Shown here: positions 1-10,924 of the stretch, one piece after another
Layout: the number at the start of each line of letters is the position of its first letter
Position numbering within the stretch: the stretch's first letter is position 1
Assembly: GCA_914767885.1 (NCBI GenBank)
Contig: CAJZBQ010000024.1
Coordinates: forward strand, 372,001 to 436,000
Length of the DNA: 64,000 nt
From: Blepharisma stoltei
Taxonomy: Eukaryota > Ciliophora > Heterotrichea > Heterotrichida > Blepharismidae
Reading direction: 5' to 3'
Program-made: the position numbers and the translations under genes
The notes under the pieces: generated by a model
What the model saw: only the letters and a program-made list of their open reading frames with translations
Database searches by the model: none
What the model was told of the DNA's origin: nothing

Positions 1-1819
1 AATTTCGAAGAATATTTAATAAAAAAGAAATGCATTTTTAAGATTATTGACATGCTTATTTTTTCTATATGGAATTTAAAGGAAAATCCAGGGAAGGTAG
101 GAGTTGTGCAGCTTTGCATTTTTATTCTGCTGCACTTGTCAAGCCATAGAGAATACTCAATTAAGCTGGCTGAGCCATATGATGGGCACCTCAGCTTAAA
201 CATTCAAGGGGCAGAATATTATTATGACTTACTTATTGGAGTTTTCCATAATATCATTCTGAATCACAGCTATTTAATTGAAGCAGTTTCTACGATAATG
301 ATCATTATTCTTAATCATTCAGCATATGTAAAAAATATAAGCAGTTCATCAGCTATAAAACTTTTTGCTATTTTTGAATATTTCTCATCAAAAAAATTTT
401 TACATAAAGAGCCAGGAAATTATGGATATTTATATCAAATTTTAGAAGTTTTTAACCATAGGCTTCAATACCAATGAGACGGGAGTTTACATTTGATATA
501 TTTACTCCCCCATCCCTCCTTTAAATTGGAACAAAATATAGCAAAAATTTTCATATTTTCGGTGCTTTAACCTCTTTTATTGGAACAATTTTTTTAACAG
601 GACAATTTATAGGCTAGCATGTGACCTAATTTAATGGAAAAAGTGCAAGTAGAATATTATTTAATATCTTTCACACTGAATCAATTAATTTGTTAAATTA
701 ATTCTTTTAAAATAAATTAAATCCAAATATTGAGCTCAATTTATATTTTTTATTAATTTTATAAAAGTTTTTTATAGGAGAAAAATTAATATAGAAAAAC
801 TAACCTCTTTTAAATTAGAGAAGGATTTTTGCTCCAATTTAAAAAGGGAAGGAGTTAATTATTAGCAAAAGAAATGTTTTTGACAGACTTATCAATATGA
901 AATTTGATCATCATATTGAGTGTACATGAGAAGCGAATGAGGACTGGTTTGGGAAATGAAATACATAAAATGCCGTGGTAAATTAACCTCCCTCTTAACT
1001 CCTTTTGACAACATCTGAAAGGGTTACGGAACCTCGAGGATGGGAGGGTGGTGTTCGATATGTATATCCGATTAGGTTTGGTGAAGCACAATGCTGATCG
1101 ACCGTAAGCTTTACTCCAATGCCAAGTTTTTACCTCAGAGGGAGATGGTCCGTAAGTTGGAAAGGGGTTTCCCAGAGTGTCACTGGCGTTCATCTTGACC
1201 AATTAGGACTATTCCCAAGCGTGAAAACAGGTTTACGCTCTGAGCTGCAGATTTTCATCTTAACCGTGAGTTGACCAGAAAATTCAACCCTTTTGAATTT
1301 TCAATGGTGAGCAACACTGCTGGCCTACAGCATGGTGACCCAAACTTTTCGACTACCAGATAACATGCGCAGACCCATGTCTGGTAAGAGCAAGACTTTG
1401 AAGGTCGTGCAACAATTGTCGGCGAAGCAGGTGAGTAGAGCGTTATGGAAGGGAATAAGGATCTTCGAATCCTGACAGGGAGCTTTTCTATAATCTAATT
1501 AAGGTTTAGAAAATGGAAAAATGATTTACCTGTTGGCCTGATTTTCCCTTTGCTTCAAGATATGTCACCGAGGATAGAAAAACTTTGTGCTCAAAACAGT
1601 CAAATTACAGATGCAGAAATCATTGAGTTTTTAAATGGAAGCACGATGGTTGGAGTTTTTCCAGTCCCTCATGCATTATTTTTTAGGAAATTTCACGCAA
1701 CCAAGCAGATTCTAGCATGGCTTACATCTTTGTTATGGGGAATTATTTATATTAGAGGGCAAGTCCTTCCCATGTTTGATTTCCGCTCAATAAAATTGTT
1801 CACAGTTTCTATAAACTAA
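1..1819 (+). CDS. HID1 domain protein, C-terminal part (5' end outside window)
   Basis: HID1 proteins act at the trans-Golgi in dense-core vesicle and secretory sorting. The frame is open from base 1. The first 475 bases encode the conserved run that reads GVVQLCIFILLHLSSHRE, then DLLIGVFHN, then LLEVFNHRLQYQ. Two inserts must be removed: a MITE at 503-855, giving the join LIY-LIISKRNVF, and an IES at 962-1506, giving FGKWNRKWKNDLP. The end is the typical HID1 C-terminus (GVFPVPHALFFRKF, LLWGIIYIRG). TAA at 1817-1819 closes it. With both inserts removed, 921 nt remain, an exact multiple of three, with TGA read as Trp in QYQWDG, TWEAN and GKW. Family call is firm; the start lies upstream. Confidence 0.9.
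503..855. mobile_element. Family 2 MITE inside HID1 gene
   Basis: Ends are CTCCCCCATCCCTCC... and ...AAGGGAAGGAG, with inner motif TTTAAATTGGAACAAA near each end. Flanked by TTA on both sides. Removal of 353 bp, leaving one TA, joins CATTTGATATATTTA to ATTATTAGC in frame. Confidence 0.85.
962..1506. other. 545-bp TA-bounded IES in HID1 gene
   Basis: TA at 962-963 and at 1507-1508. Only this pair puts KW-N in frame with RKWKNDLP, which matches the HID1 C-terminal block. The interior is richer in GC than the flanks and has several stops in the gene frame. I see no clear terminal inverted repeat. It may be a decayed retroposon. Confidence 0.65.
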
Positions 1820-2105
1820 ATTATAGCTAAATTAGATTATATGCACTGATTTTAATTAAACACGTCTGGTGAATATTTGTGCTATATTATATTAGCCATA
1901 TTGAGTCTGCACTTTAGTTCTAGCATTCTTTCTCACACATAAAATTGAGAAATTATCAAGAAAGCTTATAGATTCCATTTAAGGGCAAAGAATTAGAATT
2001 ATTTTCTATTAAAAGCCTCATAATGTCAAAATATTACCTGTGAAATCTCTTTTTTAAGTTCTATGCTGACAGTTTTTTTAGTAACTTTGCTATAATAATT
2101 ATAAA

Positions 2106-2862
2106 ATGGAAGAGACTAAAGACATGAACAGCATCAAGCAAAATGCTGCTGAGGTTGAAGAAAATATCAAGGAGCTTCAAGCAAATTTAAGAGATTACAA
2201 GCATTTTGTGGAGATTACAAGAGCTGAGCTTGTGTCAATGGAAACAAATATCACCCTTTTAACCGATGATACTCCAAAATCTATTTTCCCACAAATTGAT
2301 GAATTATTTACTGATTTAAAGCATGAAATTCAGAATCAGAAAGACCTTACTCCCCCCCCCCCCCTCCGTGAGCGAACAAAAACCATTAGAAAAATCGCCA
2401 TTTTTTGACCAAAAACCCACCCTCCGTGAGTGAACAAAAATTTTTTTAATAGAAAAAATTTTTAATGAAAAAAAAATTTTGATATATAAGTGATAATTAG
2501 TATAATGAAATCTAGAGCTAATTCTGTTTAATTTTTAAACAAATTGCGTTTTAAAACATAAATTTTGCAAATTAAATTAATATTTGCTTCCCAATTTTTG
2601 CAAATTAGGATTTTTTTAAATTTCGAAAAAAATATTTTTTATAAAATTTATATATAAATTTTTTTAAAAAAAAAAATTAACCCCCCTCCGTGAGCGAACA
2701 AAAATTTTTTTTGTTCGCTCACGGAGGGGGGGGGGGGGAGTTAATGATTATGTGCAGAAGCAAATTACAGGTCTCAAAAAAGAAAAGTCAGTTTTACTCC
2801 AAAATGTAATTGCAAGCAATACAAGATGCCAAATTCTTGATGAAAATGTGGGATATCGATAA
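2106..2862 (+). CDS. Small coiled-coil protein, unrecognised
   Basis: Predicted 120-residue protein after removal of the MITE at 2348-2741. Starts MEETKDMNSIKQ. Almost the whole length is heptad-like and charged (ENIKELQANLRDYK, LKHEIQNQKDLNDYVQKQ). It ends CQILDENVGYR before TAA at 2860-2862. The join KDL-NDYVQ is at a TTA repeated on each side of the MITE. Without the insert, 363 nt remain, a multiple of three. I do not recognise the family. It could be a small cytoskeletal or ciliary adaptor, but that is only a guess from the coiled coil. Confidence 0.6.
2348..2741. mobile_element. Family 1 MITE (394 bp), near full length
   Basis: Flanked by TTA/TTA. Begins with a C-run then CCTCCGTGAGCGAACAAAAA. 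A second copy of the motif (CCTCCGTGAGTGAACAAAAA) lies about 60 bp in. The right end is a hairpin: CTCCGTGAGCGAAC, a T/A loop, then GTTCGCTCACGGAG. This is the reference copy for the family in this window. Confidence 0.9.
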
Positions 2863-3392
2863 AAATGAGTGTTTAGAATTAGTTAAGAAAAGTAAATTTA
2901 TTATTTATTGATTGCGTTTATAAAGAGCAAGAAAGCTATGTAAAATATTTCATTGATTCTATTTCATGATATCCTATACCAAAATCTATTTAAGAAATAG
3001 TGCTAATTATTTAGAATTTAATAACTCATTATCAATCCTTACTATTACAAAGAAATAAAATAGTGACGTTGACGGAAGATGGACTCTAAGACAAAAAATT
3101 AATCATGTTTTGAAGTAGGCCTTCATGTTTAAGGATGCCTGCCGAAGAGGGAAGCTTCGTTTTATGCCCGAAGGTTTTCCTGTTCCTGCAAGATCGACTA
3201 TGCAGTTTTGCCTATTACTTAGTCTTTGCTTATCATGATTAAAGGGGCATCTGCATGAGGTAGCTCTAACCTAGGGAAATAATCCTTAGGCTAGGCGAAT
3301 TTAAGCCAGATAGGCAGGCTAGTGGTCTATTCACTTATGGCCTTATAGTTTTGACTGACTTTTACTATTACAAGTTATAATAAGTTAGCCAT
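2863..3392. other. Gene-free stretch with a GC-richer unidentified segment
   Basis: AT-rich DNA follows the stop at 2862. From about 3060 to 3340 the base composition shifts upward (for example CCTGCCGAAGAGGGAAGC). No long frame, tRNA fold or repeat partner in the window was found. It could be an old retroposon remnant. Confidence 0.3.
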
Positions 3393-3701
3393 TAACTCTT
3401 TCCCTCTTCGAGAGAGAAAACCATTGAAGAAATCCCTATTTTTTTGGTAAAATAACCACCCTCTAATGAAAAAAATTCTCGATAAAATTGTAATCAAAAT
3501 AGACTTTTCTATATTATAATGAAAAATCGCTAATTTTAACAGCTAGCATTCTAAAAATTAATTTATGCCCCACAATATTTGCGAATTGGGATTTTTTAAA
3601 TTTCGAAAAAAATTTAAAATGAATTTATTATAAATAAAATAGCCCCCGCCCCTTTCATGAGTCATGAGTGATTAAAATTTTTATTGTTCGCTCAAGGGTA
3701 G
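3393..3701. mobile_element. Degenerate family 1 MITE
   Basis: Flanked by TAA-like sites. It keeps the order of the family 1 interior (AACCATTGAAGAAATCCC, then the GCGAATTGGGATTTTTT block, then a diverged hairpin ending TTGTTCGCTCAAGGGTAG). The terminal motifs are eroded. It is intergenic, so nothing would select for its precise removal. Confidence 0.7.
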
Positions 3702-3737
3702 TAAGAATAGTTTATATTAAACTTACCATTTTAAATA

Positions 3738-4256
3738 ATGTCAGACCAACTGATTACATTAGTTACTAAAGAAGGAACTAAAATCACAACTAGTCATAAT
3801 TTCAAAAATCTCAGCAACCTTATCCAGAACGTCTTAGAAGACTCAGGCCCAAATGAAGAAATTCCAATTGAATATGTCTCTGAAGACACTCTTCGAAGAA
3901 TTTTAGAATTCGCCGAGCATCATCAATTCATCGCTCCCGCTCCTCCAAAAAAACCGATCCCAAGCCGTGATATTTCAAAAGCAATCGAAGATCAATGAGA
4001 CGTTTCTTTCATAAAATCATTCGACGACAATAAATTGACAGAACTAATTCTCTCTGTAAATTATCTTGATATGAAGTCATTATTGGATATTTGTTGTGCA
4101 TGCATTGCTGCAAGGTTTAAAGAAAGAAGTGTGGAAGAGCTGAGAGAAGAATATCATGTTCAAGAGGAATTTACTTTAGAAGTTGAGCAAGCTTTAAAAG
4201 CTGAGCACCCATGGGTACTGGAAGCTGATTATAGAAATAATTATGATAAAAGTTAA
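3738..4256 (+). CDS. Skp1-like SCF ubiquitin ligase adaptor
   Basis: Skp1 links cullin-1 to F-box proteins in SCF ubiquitin ligases. The 172-residue frame has the N-terminal BTB/POZ-like fold (MSDQLITLVTKEGTKI, NVLEDSG, EEIPIEYVSEDTLRRILEF). The C-terminal Skp1 dimerisation/F-box binding part follows (DVSFIKSFDDNKLTELILSV, NYLDMKSLLDICC, VQEEF). One in-frame TGA falls at the Trp of the highly conserved WDV step after the linker, which makes this a clean test of TGA as Trp. The helix after EEF is divergent. No insert interrupts it. Length is near the usual 160 residues. Confidence 0.88.
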
Positions 4257-4384
4257 TAGACTTGATATAAAAACTTGTTTCTGAAAGCATCATAATTAAT
4301 AAAAATTGTTAATGGAGACTTTAAAAGTGAAAAAGTTATAGATACTTCTCTACAAAATTATTATAGAGGGGGCTTATAATCAGA

Positions 4385-5338
4385 ATGAGAGAAGTAGCTC
4401 TTTTAGCATTAATGAGAGGAGTTCCACATACAGCTAAAGTTTTGGGATTAGAGGAAAGGCAAATCCAAGAATGAATGAAAGAGCTCAAATATGATGACCC
4501 ATTTTTTGACTCTTTAAGAAGTTTGGTTTGGGAAAATATCAAGCAGCACGGAATTGAAGAAACAGCAAAACAATGAAAAGTCTCAACCTTTTCCCTCGAG
4601 AAGCTTAAAAGCTATTATGAGTCCCACCCTGATCATAAACCAATTATCACTCCAGATTGCACCAAACCTTACCATTTTAACGCTGACGGGAGTTTACCAG
4701 TAGAAATCCCTGAAAGCCAAATTACCTACAAACCCAGCCAAACTGAAAAAAATCCAGAAGAAAACAAAAATTTCTGATTTGACAAAGAAGACATGGAACT
4801 TGATGACCCTCCAGAATCCTCAACCTCTCAAAGCAACGCTATTAGCTTTGCTAATAGCAATAGCTATGAATATATTAAAACAGAAATAAACAATTATAGC
4901 AGTTTGCCAGAGATAAATGACATGTTTGAAGAGTGATATGAAGAAGATGACTATGAAGTATATGTAGAAAAATTTAAAGTTTTGGAAGAAGAGGAAGAAG
5001 GAAAAGTAAAAAAAGGTTCAGCCCCAGAAAACGAAGTTGTAGGAGCATTTGATTTTATTGGAGGAATCGCAACAGTTGCTCAGCCTGAAAAAGACCATAT
5101 TGATGCTGCTACAAAATTGATGATTGTTGGGGAAGCTTTGAAAGAAGGAGGTGGAAAATTTGCAGCGACGGCTAATAAGTATGGAATTAATAGAAAACAG
5201 CTGAGAAAGTGGGTGTTGAAATTCCAAACTAGTGGAAATGTATTCCCAACAACGCTAACTGGAAAGGCACCATCAGAAACTCTGCAGGCAGTGGCTAAAG
5301 AGTTTTTAGACTCAGAAGATGAATTGACTGTTTTATAA
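4385..5338 (+). CDS. Protein with two helix-turn-helix segments
   Basis: 317 residues, with several in-frame TGA codons as Trp (QIQEWMKEL, AKQWKVS, FWFDKED, EEWYEED). Residues 1-45 look like an HTH (LMRGVPHTAKVLGLEERQIQEW). Residues about 235-285 carry a second HTH of the psq/CENP-B-like kind (GGKFAATANKYGINRKQLRKW). The middle is acidic and low complexity. ATG at 4385 is the first in frame after TAG at 4364. Such HTHs are common in transposase-derived DNA-binding proteins, but no catalytic domain is present. The function is not known; a chromatin or transcription role is inference. Confidence 0.6.
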
Positions 5339-5397
5339 ATTAAGAGTTTTATTTATAAAGACTACTTTCTTCATTGTATAAATCCTAAAGTTTGAGG

Positions 5398-7051
5398 TTA
5401 TAAATCATTATTCCATTCGACTTCTTCGTATTCATAAATTTCGCAATTGTTAAGCCATCTGAAAGTAGACCCATTCTCATTATGTTTCATTGTGAAAAAT
5501 TTGAAAAAATTAGAATGTGAAACTAAGGCCACGTTTCCGTTTAAAGTACTCTTTTTCCAAACTTCTTTGGATTCTTGTGCTCTCTTATACATGTCTTCCG
5601 CAGACTCGATTTTTTCTGGAATCATTGAAACCATTTCTTCTAATTTTCTCTATTTTATTAATAATTTTATTTTTGATTACTCCCCCTATCCTTGATCGAA
5701 CGGCTCGCCATTGTTCGACCAAGGATGGGGGTTAAAAAAAATTTATATATAAAATAAAAAAATATATTTTTTTTTTATATATTTTTAATAGGAGGGTCAA
5801 GATATTTAATAATTATTTTTACAGCAAAAAATTGAATTAATTTCATAAGAATACCAATTTTTAATATTTTGATTTTTGGTTACCCCTTTAAACTGTATAA
5901 ATTTTAATTTGTTTCTTATTGAATTAAAAATTTTAAATTTTAAAGAATCTCTATTTTTTAGATTATTGAGTTTTTAAGCCCAGATTGATGACTAAAGCGC
6001 TTCAGATGGTTGATTCCGTAGCTTTTTGTAATCTCAAAACCTCTGACAGCAACTTCATTAGGCACATCTCCCAAGCTTTTGATAAATAATATATTTTTTA
6101 TATATATAAAAATTTGCATGATATGAAAATCGTTCGATCAAGAATGGGGGTTAATTTTCCAATTTTTAGGAATTTTTACAGTCAATCGTTCGATCAAGGA
6201 TGGAGGGGAGTTAGAATAAAGGACTTAAAAATATAAAAAATTCCTGTATGAATGGACAAGATAGCATATAAATATTTTTATTTAACTTCAATTATAATAA
6301 TTATAGCCCAAGCCTTCTTTTGACTTGGCTATCTTGATGTCTCCAGCTCAAATTGGCCAGTTGGGTTTCCGACTTTTTTTGTAAAGCAAACTCGTTAGAT
6401 GGAAAATCCATATTGAAGATTTTTCATCTGGGGAGTTGTAGACCCAGTGCCCTATTTCTATCGGAAAGACAGAAAGTCCAAGCCAAAAGGAGGCTCAGGC
6501 TATACTCAATAGTAACTTTTAAAAGTATAAATTAATAAAATTGCGTTAAAGCTTTATTTAAGGTGAAGTATTAAGAGCTTTCTAGGAATGTCATCAATTG
6601 GGAGTGTTTTAAGTTTAGCTGTGTGTGCATTTATTACAAGATCAAATAAAAAATAGTGATTTGGCATTAAGCTTCAATCAAAATTTGGAAATTGAGGGTA
6701 TGGAGATCCTTGCCAAACGGAAACATCAGGTACGTTTTTTAATTTTTCGGCTAAAAGAGGATGGACGATTATATTAGGATGATCAGGGTGGTTTTCAAAT
6801 AAAATTTGTGCAGTGCGGAGAGCTCGGCGGAAAGGAGACACGAATACTGTTTGAACTCGAAGGGCATGAACTCCTGGGATTGCATTAAGAGCTTGATCTT
6901 CTCCATATGAGGAAAGCTCTGCATCCATATACTCAATGTTTCATTTGAGTTCATGCATTTGTGACTTTTTATTTTGGTTTTCATATTCAAGTGCTGCTTG
7001 GTTATATGTACTTTGTGCGTGACGGATACAATATAAATGCTTTCTCTCCAT
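5398..7051 (-). CDS. Histidine phosphatase (phosphoglycerate mutase-like)
   Basis: The histidine phosphatase fold uses a phosphorylated His in an RHG-type motif. Here residues about 9-13 read IRHAQSTYN, followed by FVSPFRRALRTAQILFE, and near the C-terminus by ALVSHSNFFKF (second catalytic His). The frame is split by an insert at 5641-6571. Joining PRKLL to EEMVSMIPEKIES gives 240 residues and an exact codon count. The usual family length is 200-250. The product resembles small eukaryotic PGAM-family phosphatases acting on unknown substrates rather than glycolytic mutase. The join is inferred; the two coding halves are clear. Confidence 0.72.
5641..6571. other. 931-bp composite IES in phosphatase gene
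   Basis: TA at 5641-5642 and 6572-6573. It contains the family 3 MITE at 5688-6211 plus about 360 bp of other sequence, including the small open frame 6353-6535. Removal rejoins the phosphatase frame. The exact outer ends are inferred from frame alone. Confidence 0.5.
5688..6211. mobile_element. Family 3 MITE (524 bp)
   Basis: Flanked by TTA/TTA. The left end is a hairpin: CTATCCTTGATCGAACGG then CGTTCGACCAAGGATGGG style arms (5691-5732). Two more copies of the motif in opposite orientation lie near the right end (about 6131-6148 and 6185-6207). It is nested inside a larger IES. Confidence 0.82.
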
Positions 7052-8098
7052 TTAATATGCTCTCTGTAGATTATTATTTGATTAAATCATTATAACATCA
7101 TATATGTTGAAATATCACTCTTGAAGGCTTTTTTGCAATAAAATTGATGAGATCATAAAACTGTTTGAGTTTCACTTGGAAAAATTTATTTATATTTTAA
7201 TCAAATGCTTTCAAAATTTATTAGCCACAGTTAGGAATATATTTAGATTTATTCTCCGTCATTATTAAATCTACAATCTCATGTCTGATGAGCATAATAT
7301 TTTATGAATTTGTTTTGGCTATGTTCATTTTATTCATGTTACTATAAAGCAATCGTCAATTTAAAGCACTAAAAATTGAACTTGATAATATTTCTCTGCT
7401 ATATTTTCAAAAGTTCTAAGTAACCTCAATAATTAGTAAAATTTATTCTATCCTTCACGAACTCAGGCCTTTGAGACAATTAACTAAATTTATAAGAGAT
7501 AAATGCATAAAACTATAGCTTCTTTCGCATTAAAAAAATCTACGACTGACTTCTTCTTAACGAGCGAAATATTTTAACGAATAAACAATTTAAGGCAAAC
7601 TGAATTTCAAGAAGCTAATCTGGGCTAAAAGCACACATAGATTTTCTTTGTCCTGTAAGCCAAATTCTTGAAAAAGAAAGACCTTATAATCGCTAATACT
7701 GGGAAATGTGATAGAGTTAATCCTTTATATAGGTGTCTTACAGCTACTTTAAAATATGAGAAAGTCCAAAATTAGAAAAATAAAAATATGCGAAAACTCT
7801 CTATGATTCAGGAAGGGCATATCAATAGTTTGTTTCTCTAAGTGAGATCTTGATTGCTCATTATAAACACATAAATAAGCCAATTATAATTGCAGCTTAC
7901 ATAATTTTGTTTGAAATGCTAAGTGAAATAAAACAAAAGATTTCCATTTTATTAATAAAAATAGTTTTTTCTCCTATAATTAATAAAGTGCGCAAATTAA
8001 TGCAAAGCTCATGCATCCCAGAATTCTTAATGCAAAGGGAAATTGAAGGCTACTCTCATATTCCATCATTTTCTAGGATTGGGAAACGGTCCTGAACC
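7052..8098. other. Gene-free interval between divergent genes
   Basis: About 1 kb of AT-rich DNA between the phosphatase start and the next gene on the plus strand. The open frame at 7850-8095 has no recognisable features and ends in a sequence without homologue-like blocks. I see no MITE or inverted repeat. It probably holds both promoters. Confidence 0.5.
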
Positions 8099-9334
8099 AT
8101 GGCTGTAAAGATTAATTTAGGATACAATATCAAATCATGACCAACACGAATTCAAGCCAAATTCATCAATAGTTCTTACCATTAGCAAAGCTAATCACCT
8201 GATTATCATCGATAAGTATGGTCGATGCAATTATCGCTCAATTTTTCCATTTACTAATCCGTTACAAATAACTAAATCTTGAGAATTATGCGTTAAAGCG
8301 CTTTTTTGGGAGAATGACCTTATCATTCTTTTAAAGCAAAAAAACTCAGAAATAATAAAATTCTACAAGATTAGATTAAGCTGCTTGGAAGAAAATGCAA
8401 TATTTCGAAAGGAAATATTATTTGACAAGAAACTGTTATTTAGCCAAATAGATAAAATAGATTATAAAAGAGGAGTCTTTACCTATAGAGGGAATTTACT
8501 CTTATAGATTACAATAGAGTCGTTTCTGCCAATATCGAGTAAGATCTGATATATTTATCTTGTATGACTTGCCAAATAAGCTTTGGCAAATCTCCCAAAA
8601 AAAAGCATAGGCTGTGAGCTCTACTTAAGAGGCTAACAGCTTAAAGATGCCAAATTTGGCCTCATATAAATAGAATCGACTTATGAGGACTAGTTGCATT
8701 ATGTAGCTATAATACTATTGCAGAATTTCAAGTATGAGATATAGTTGGAGGAGCTATAATGGTAACTTTTGCAAAATCTCAAGAATGGCAGCTGAAATAT
8801 TCAAATTGCTACATTTTAAGGTACAAAAATATTATTGAAGGGGTTCTAATGGAATTGCATAAGATTGATAAAAATTTCAAAAGAAAATTGCAGATTATGG
8901 GCTTGAAGACACCATTTGATGTTGAAGTAATAAATGAGTCAATTATTTGCTTTGTAGGTGCCCTAATTTTTGCAGTGAATTTTATAACCTCAGATATGAA
9001 AATTATCAATGAAGGAGCAATAAATAAATGCTATGAACTAGAAGGCGACAATATGATAGTCAATTTTTGAAATGGAAAGATCCTACTTTTGCCAAATTTT
9101 GAAAAACTAATTGAACTTAATGTCTTTCATTTATTGGTCTGCGATAATGAGCATCTTGCAGTTGTTTTTGATAAAACAGCAAGCATTGTTTATATAATAA
9201 ATAAAAGTGACTGTATGTTGATAAACACAGTCAGCATTCCAAGAGAATTAAATTTAAGCACTATTGGAATAAATGAAGATACGTACCAAATATTTTTGGG
9301 CACGAAGAGAGGTCAGATATGCATTTTGAATTAG
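8099..9334 (+). CDS. Unrecognised protein, beta-propeller-like
   Basis: Starts ATG GCT followed at once by a 16-nt intron (8105-8120, GTAAAG...TTTAG), then DTISNHDQHEFKPN. A second gap at 8503-8666 is resolved as a TA-bounded IES joining YRGNLLL to NRIDLWGLVAL. The total is then 1056 nt, a multiple of three (351 residues). Short hydrophobic strands ending in Trp-Asp or Gly-rich turns repeat (ALFWENDLIILLKQ, AEFQVWDIVGGAIM, DTYQIFLGTKRGQICILN), which suggests WD-type blades without a clear WD40 consensus. TAG at 9332-9334 ends it. No family was recognised. Confidence 0.55.
8503..8666. other. 164-bp probable IES
   Basis: TA at 8503-8504 and 8667-8668. The segment has stops in all three plus frames, while the flanks are open and compatible in phase. 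No strong terminal inverted repeat. Boundaries rest on frame only. Confidence 0.45.
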
Positions 9335-9536
9335 TTTTCTTAAAGAAAATTATCTTAATTTAAGAAAATAGTTCATTAAATTATAAATGACACTAAAAAT
9401 AAAGGGTGTATTGTTTCGATTTTATTTAGTTTAATTTGTATACACAATTATTAAATTTATTAAAATTTTATTGAAGGAAATTCATTATGTTTATTTAAAA
9501 TTTAGTCTTTATCATTTATTTTACGACAAAATTACT

Positions 9537-10885
9537 ATGAGTCACTCTCGAGCTCGAAGTACAAGCTGTCGAAGATCTTTCGACATAGATCCTACTTATC
9601 TCAAGCTTCAAATCGCTTTAAAAGAATGCGAAGAGTTAAAAGAAACAGTCACCTTTGTCGAATACTATTTAGCCAAATCTAAATCTGATTCAAAAAATCT
9701 CACAATCTCTCTTCAGTCCTCAGAAGCTTTTTCCAAAGAACTCAAAGAAAAACTTAAGTCCCAAATTCTCTTAAACACAAATTTAAACAGAGAAAACAGC
9801 ACACTCCACTCAGAAATCGAAAAATTGAAATCTCAAATAGTCCTTGAGAAAGAAAATCTGAGTTCAAATTCCAATAAATGAGAAGTCGAAAAGCAAGTGT
9901 TAAATGAAAAAATCAGAAGTCTTCAAGAAACCTTGACTATGGCAAGAGAAGAAATCGATATGTACAGAAGGAAAAAATTCTTAAATAAAACCAAATTAAT
10001 TACGTTAATGCAAAAAGTAACTGGCGATTGGACAATTATGCCTGTTGCTGAAATAGAAGACACAGAAAGGAATTGTGACTCTTCAATAGAGTTTTGTTCA
10101 AAGGTGCCAAGGCTCAAAAAGGAAATAACGCGCTTGGCGAATGATAACGACAAATTAGCAAAAATTATCCAAAAATCTCCAGGGCTTGAATATTTTGCTG
10201 ACTCCCCCCATCCTTGATCAAACGGCCCGCCATCGTTCGATCAAGGATGGGTTAAAAACAATTTTAGAAAATAAATTTTATATATATAAAAATTTGCATG
10301 ATATGAAAATCGTTCGATCAAGGATGGGGGGCTAATTTTCCCAGTTTTTAGGAAATTTTACAGTCAATCGTTCGATCAAGGATGGGGGGAAGTGAGCTTC
10401 AAATTGATTCAGGAAATGTGACATATAACAATGAAAAAGCCAAATGCAGGAAAAAGAGCTGTGGCGCTAACTCAGGGACTTTTATAGGGGATGATTGAAT
10501 TCCTCTTCCTGTTTATAATGCAGTTAGAGATTTTAATTCAGCCTATGATGACCCAATACTGAATGCTGCTCTAAATCAGCTTTTGGTGAAGCTTAATTTA
10601 ATCTGGCAAAAAAGAGAAACGATAAAAGTGGAAAGAGAAAAAGAAAAAGCTACAAAATTCATCAAAAAAATGAAAAGCAAGGCTTTTTCGCTGAGCCAAA
10701 CTCCTAGTTCTTTGAGAAAAACATTAAAGCCTACAAATAAAAAATGCTGTTATTGTCAAAGCAATGATACATATACGGATAAAACAGAAATTTCCAGGAA
10801 AATAAAAGACAGATATGAAGATGTGTCAAAAGCATTGGAAGTGATGATAAAAGAGTATTTCGATATTAAAACCAAAAATATTTAA
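9537..10885 (+). CDS. Coiled-coil protein with Cys pair
   Basis: 384 residues after removal of the MITE at 10199-10392. The N-terminus is Arg/Ser rich (MSHSRARSTSCRRSF). A long coiled coil spans about residues 20-215 (ECEELKETVTFVEYYLAKS, LQETLTMAREEIDMYRRK). The C-terminal third is basic with a KKCCYCQSND motif near residue 335, which could bind zinc. In-frame TGA codons encode Trp at SNKWEVEK and GDDWIPLP. The MITE join is FA-ELQIDSG at a TGA trinucleotide, with no TA present. Ciliate coiled-coil proteins of this kind are often cytoskeletal; no family was identified. Confidence 0.65.
10199..10392. mobile_element. Short family 3 MITE (194 bp) at a TGA site
   Basis: Flanked by TGA at 10199-10201 and 10393-10395. 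The left end is a hairpin of CCATCCTTGATCAAACGG and CGTTCGATCAAGGATGGG. Two inverted motif copies form the right end. It looks like an internal deletion of the 524-bp form. The host frame needs removal between the two TGA copies. Confidence 0.85.
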
Positions 10886-10924
10886 TTATAGCTGATAAGG
10901 TTTTTCAGTTCAGAAATATTCCCC

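Noticed and set aside
855-1202. 115-codon minus-strand frame in the HID1 insert
   Set aside because: It crosses the IES boundary into HID1 coding DNA on the opposite strand and has no recognisable blocks; kept only as part of the insert.
3060-3340. tRNA or other structured RNA gene
   Set aside because: No cloverleaf or conserved box could be drawn by eye; the GC rise alone is not enough.
7850-8095. 81-codon plus-strand frame before the propeller-like gene
   Set aside because: No domain, AT-rich composition, and the following gene has its own better start with an intron. Probably chance.
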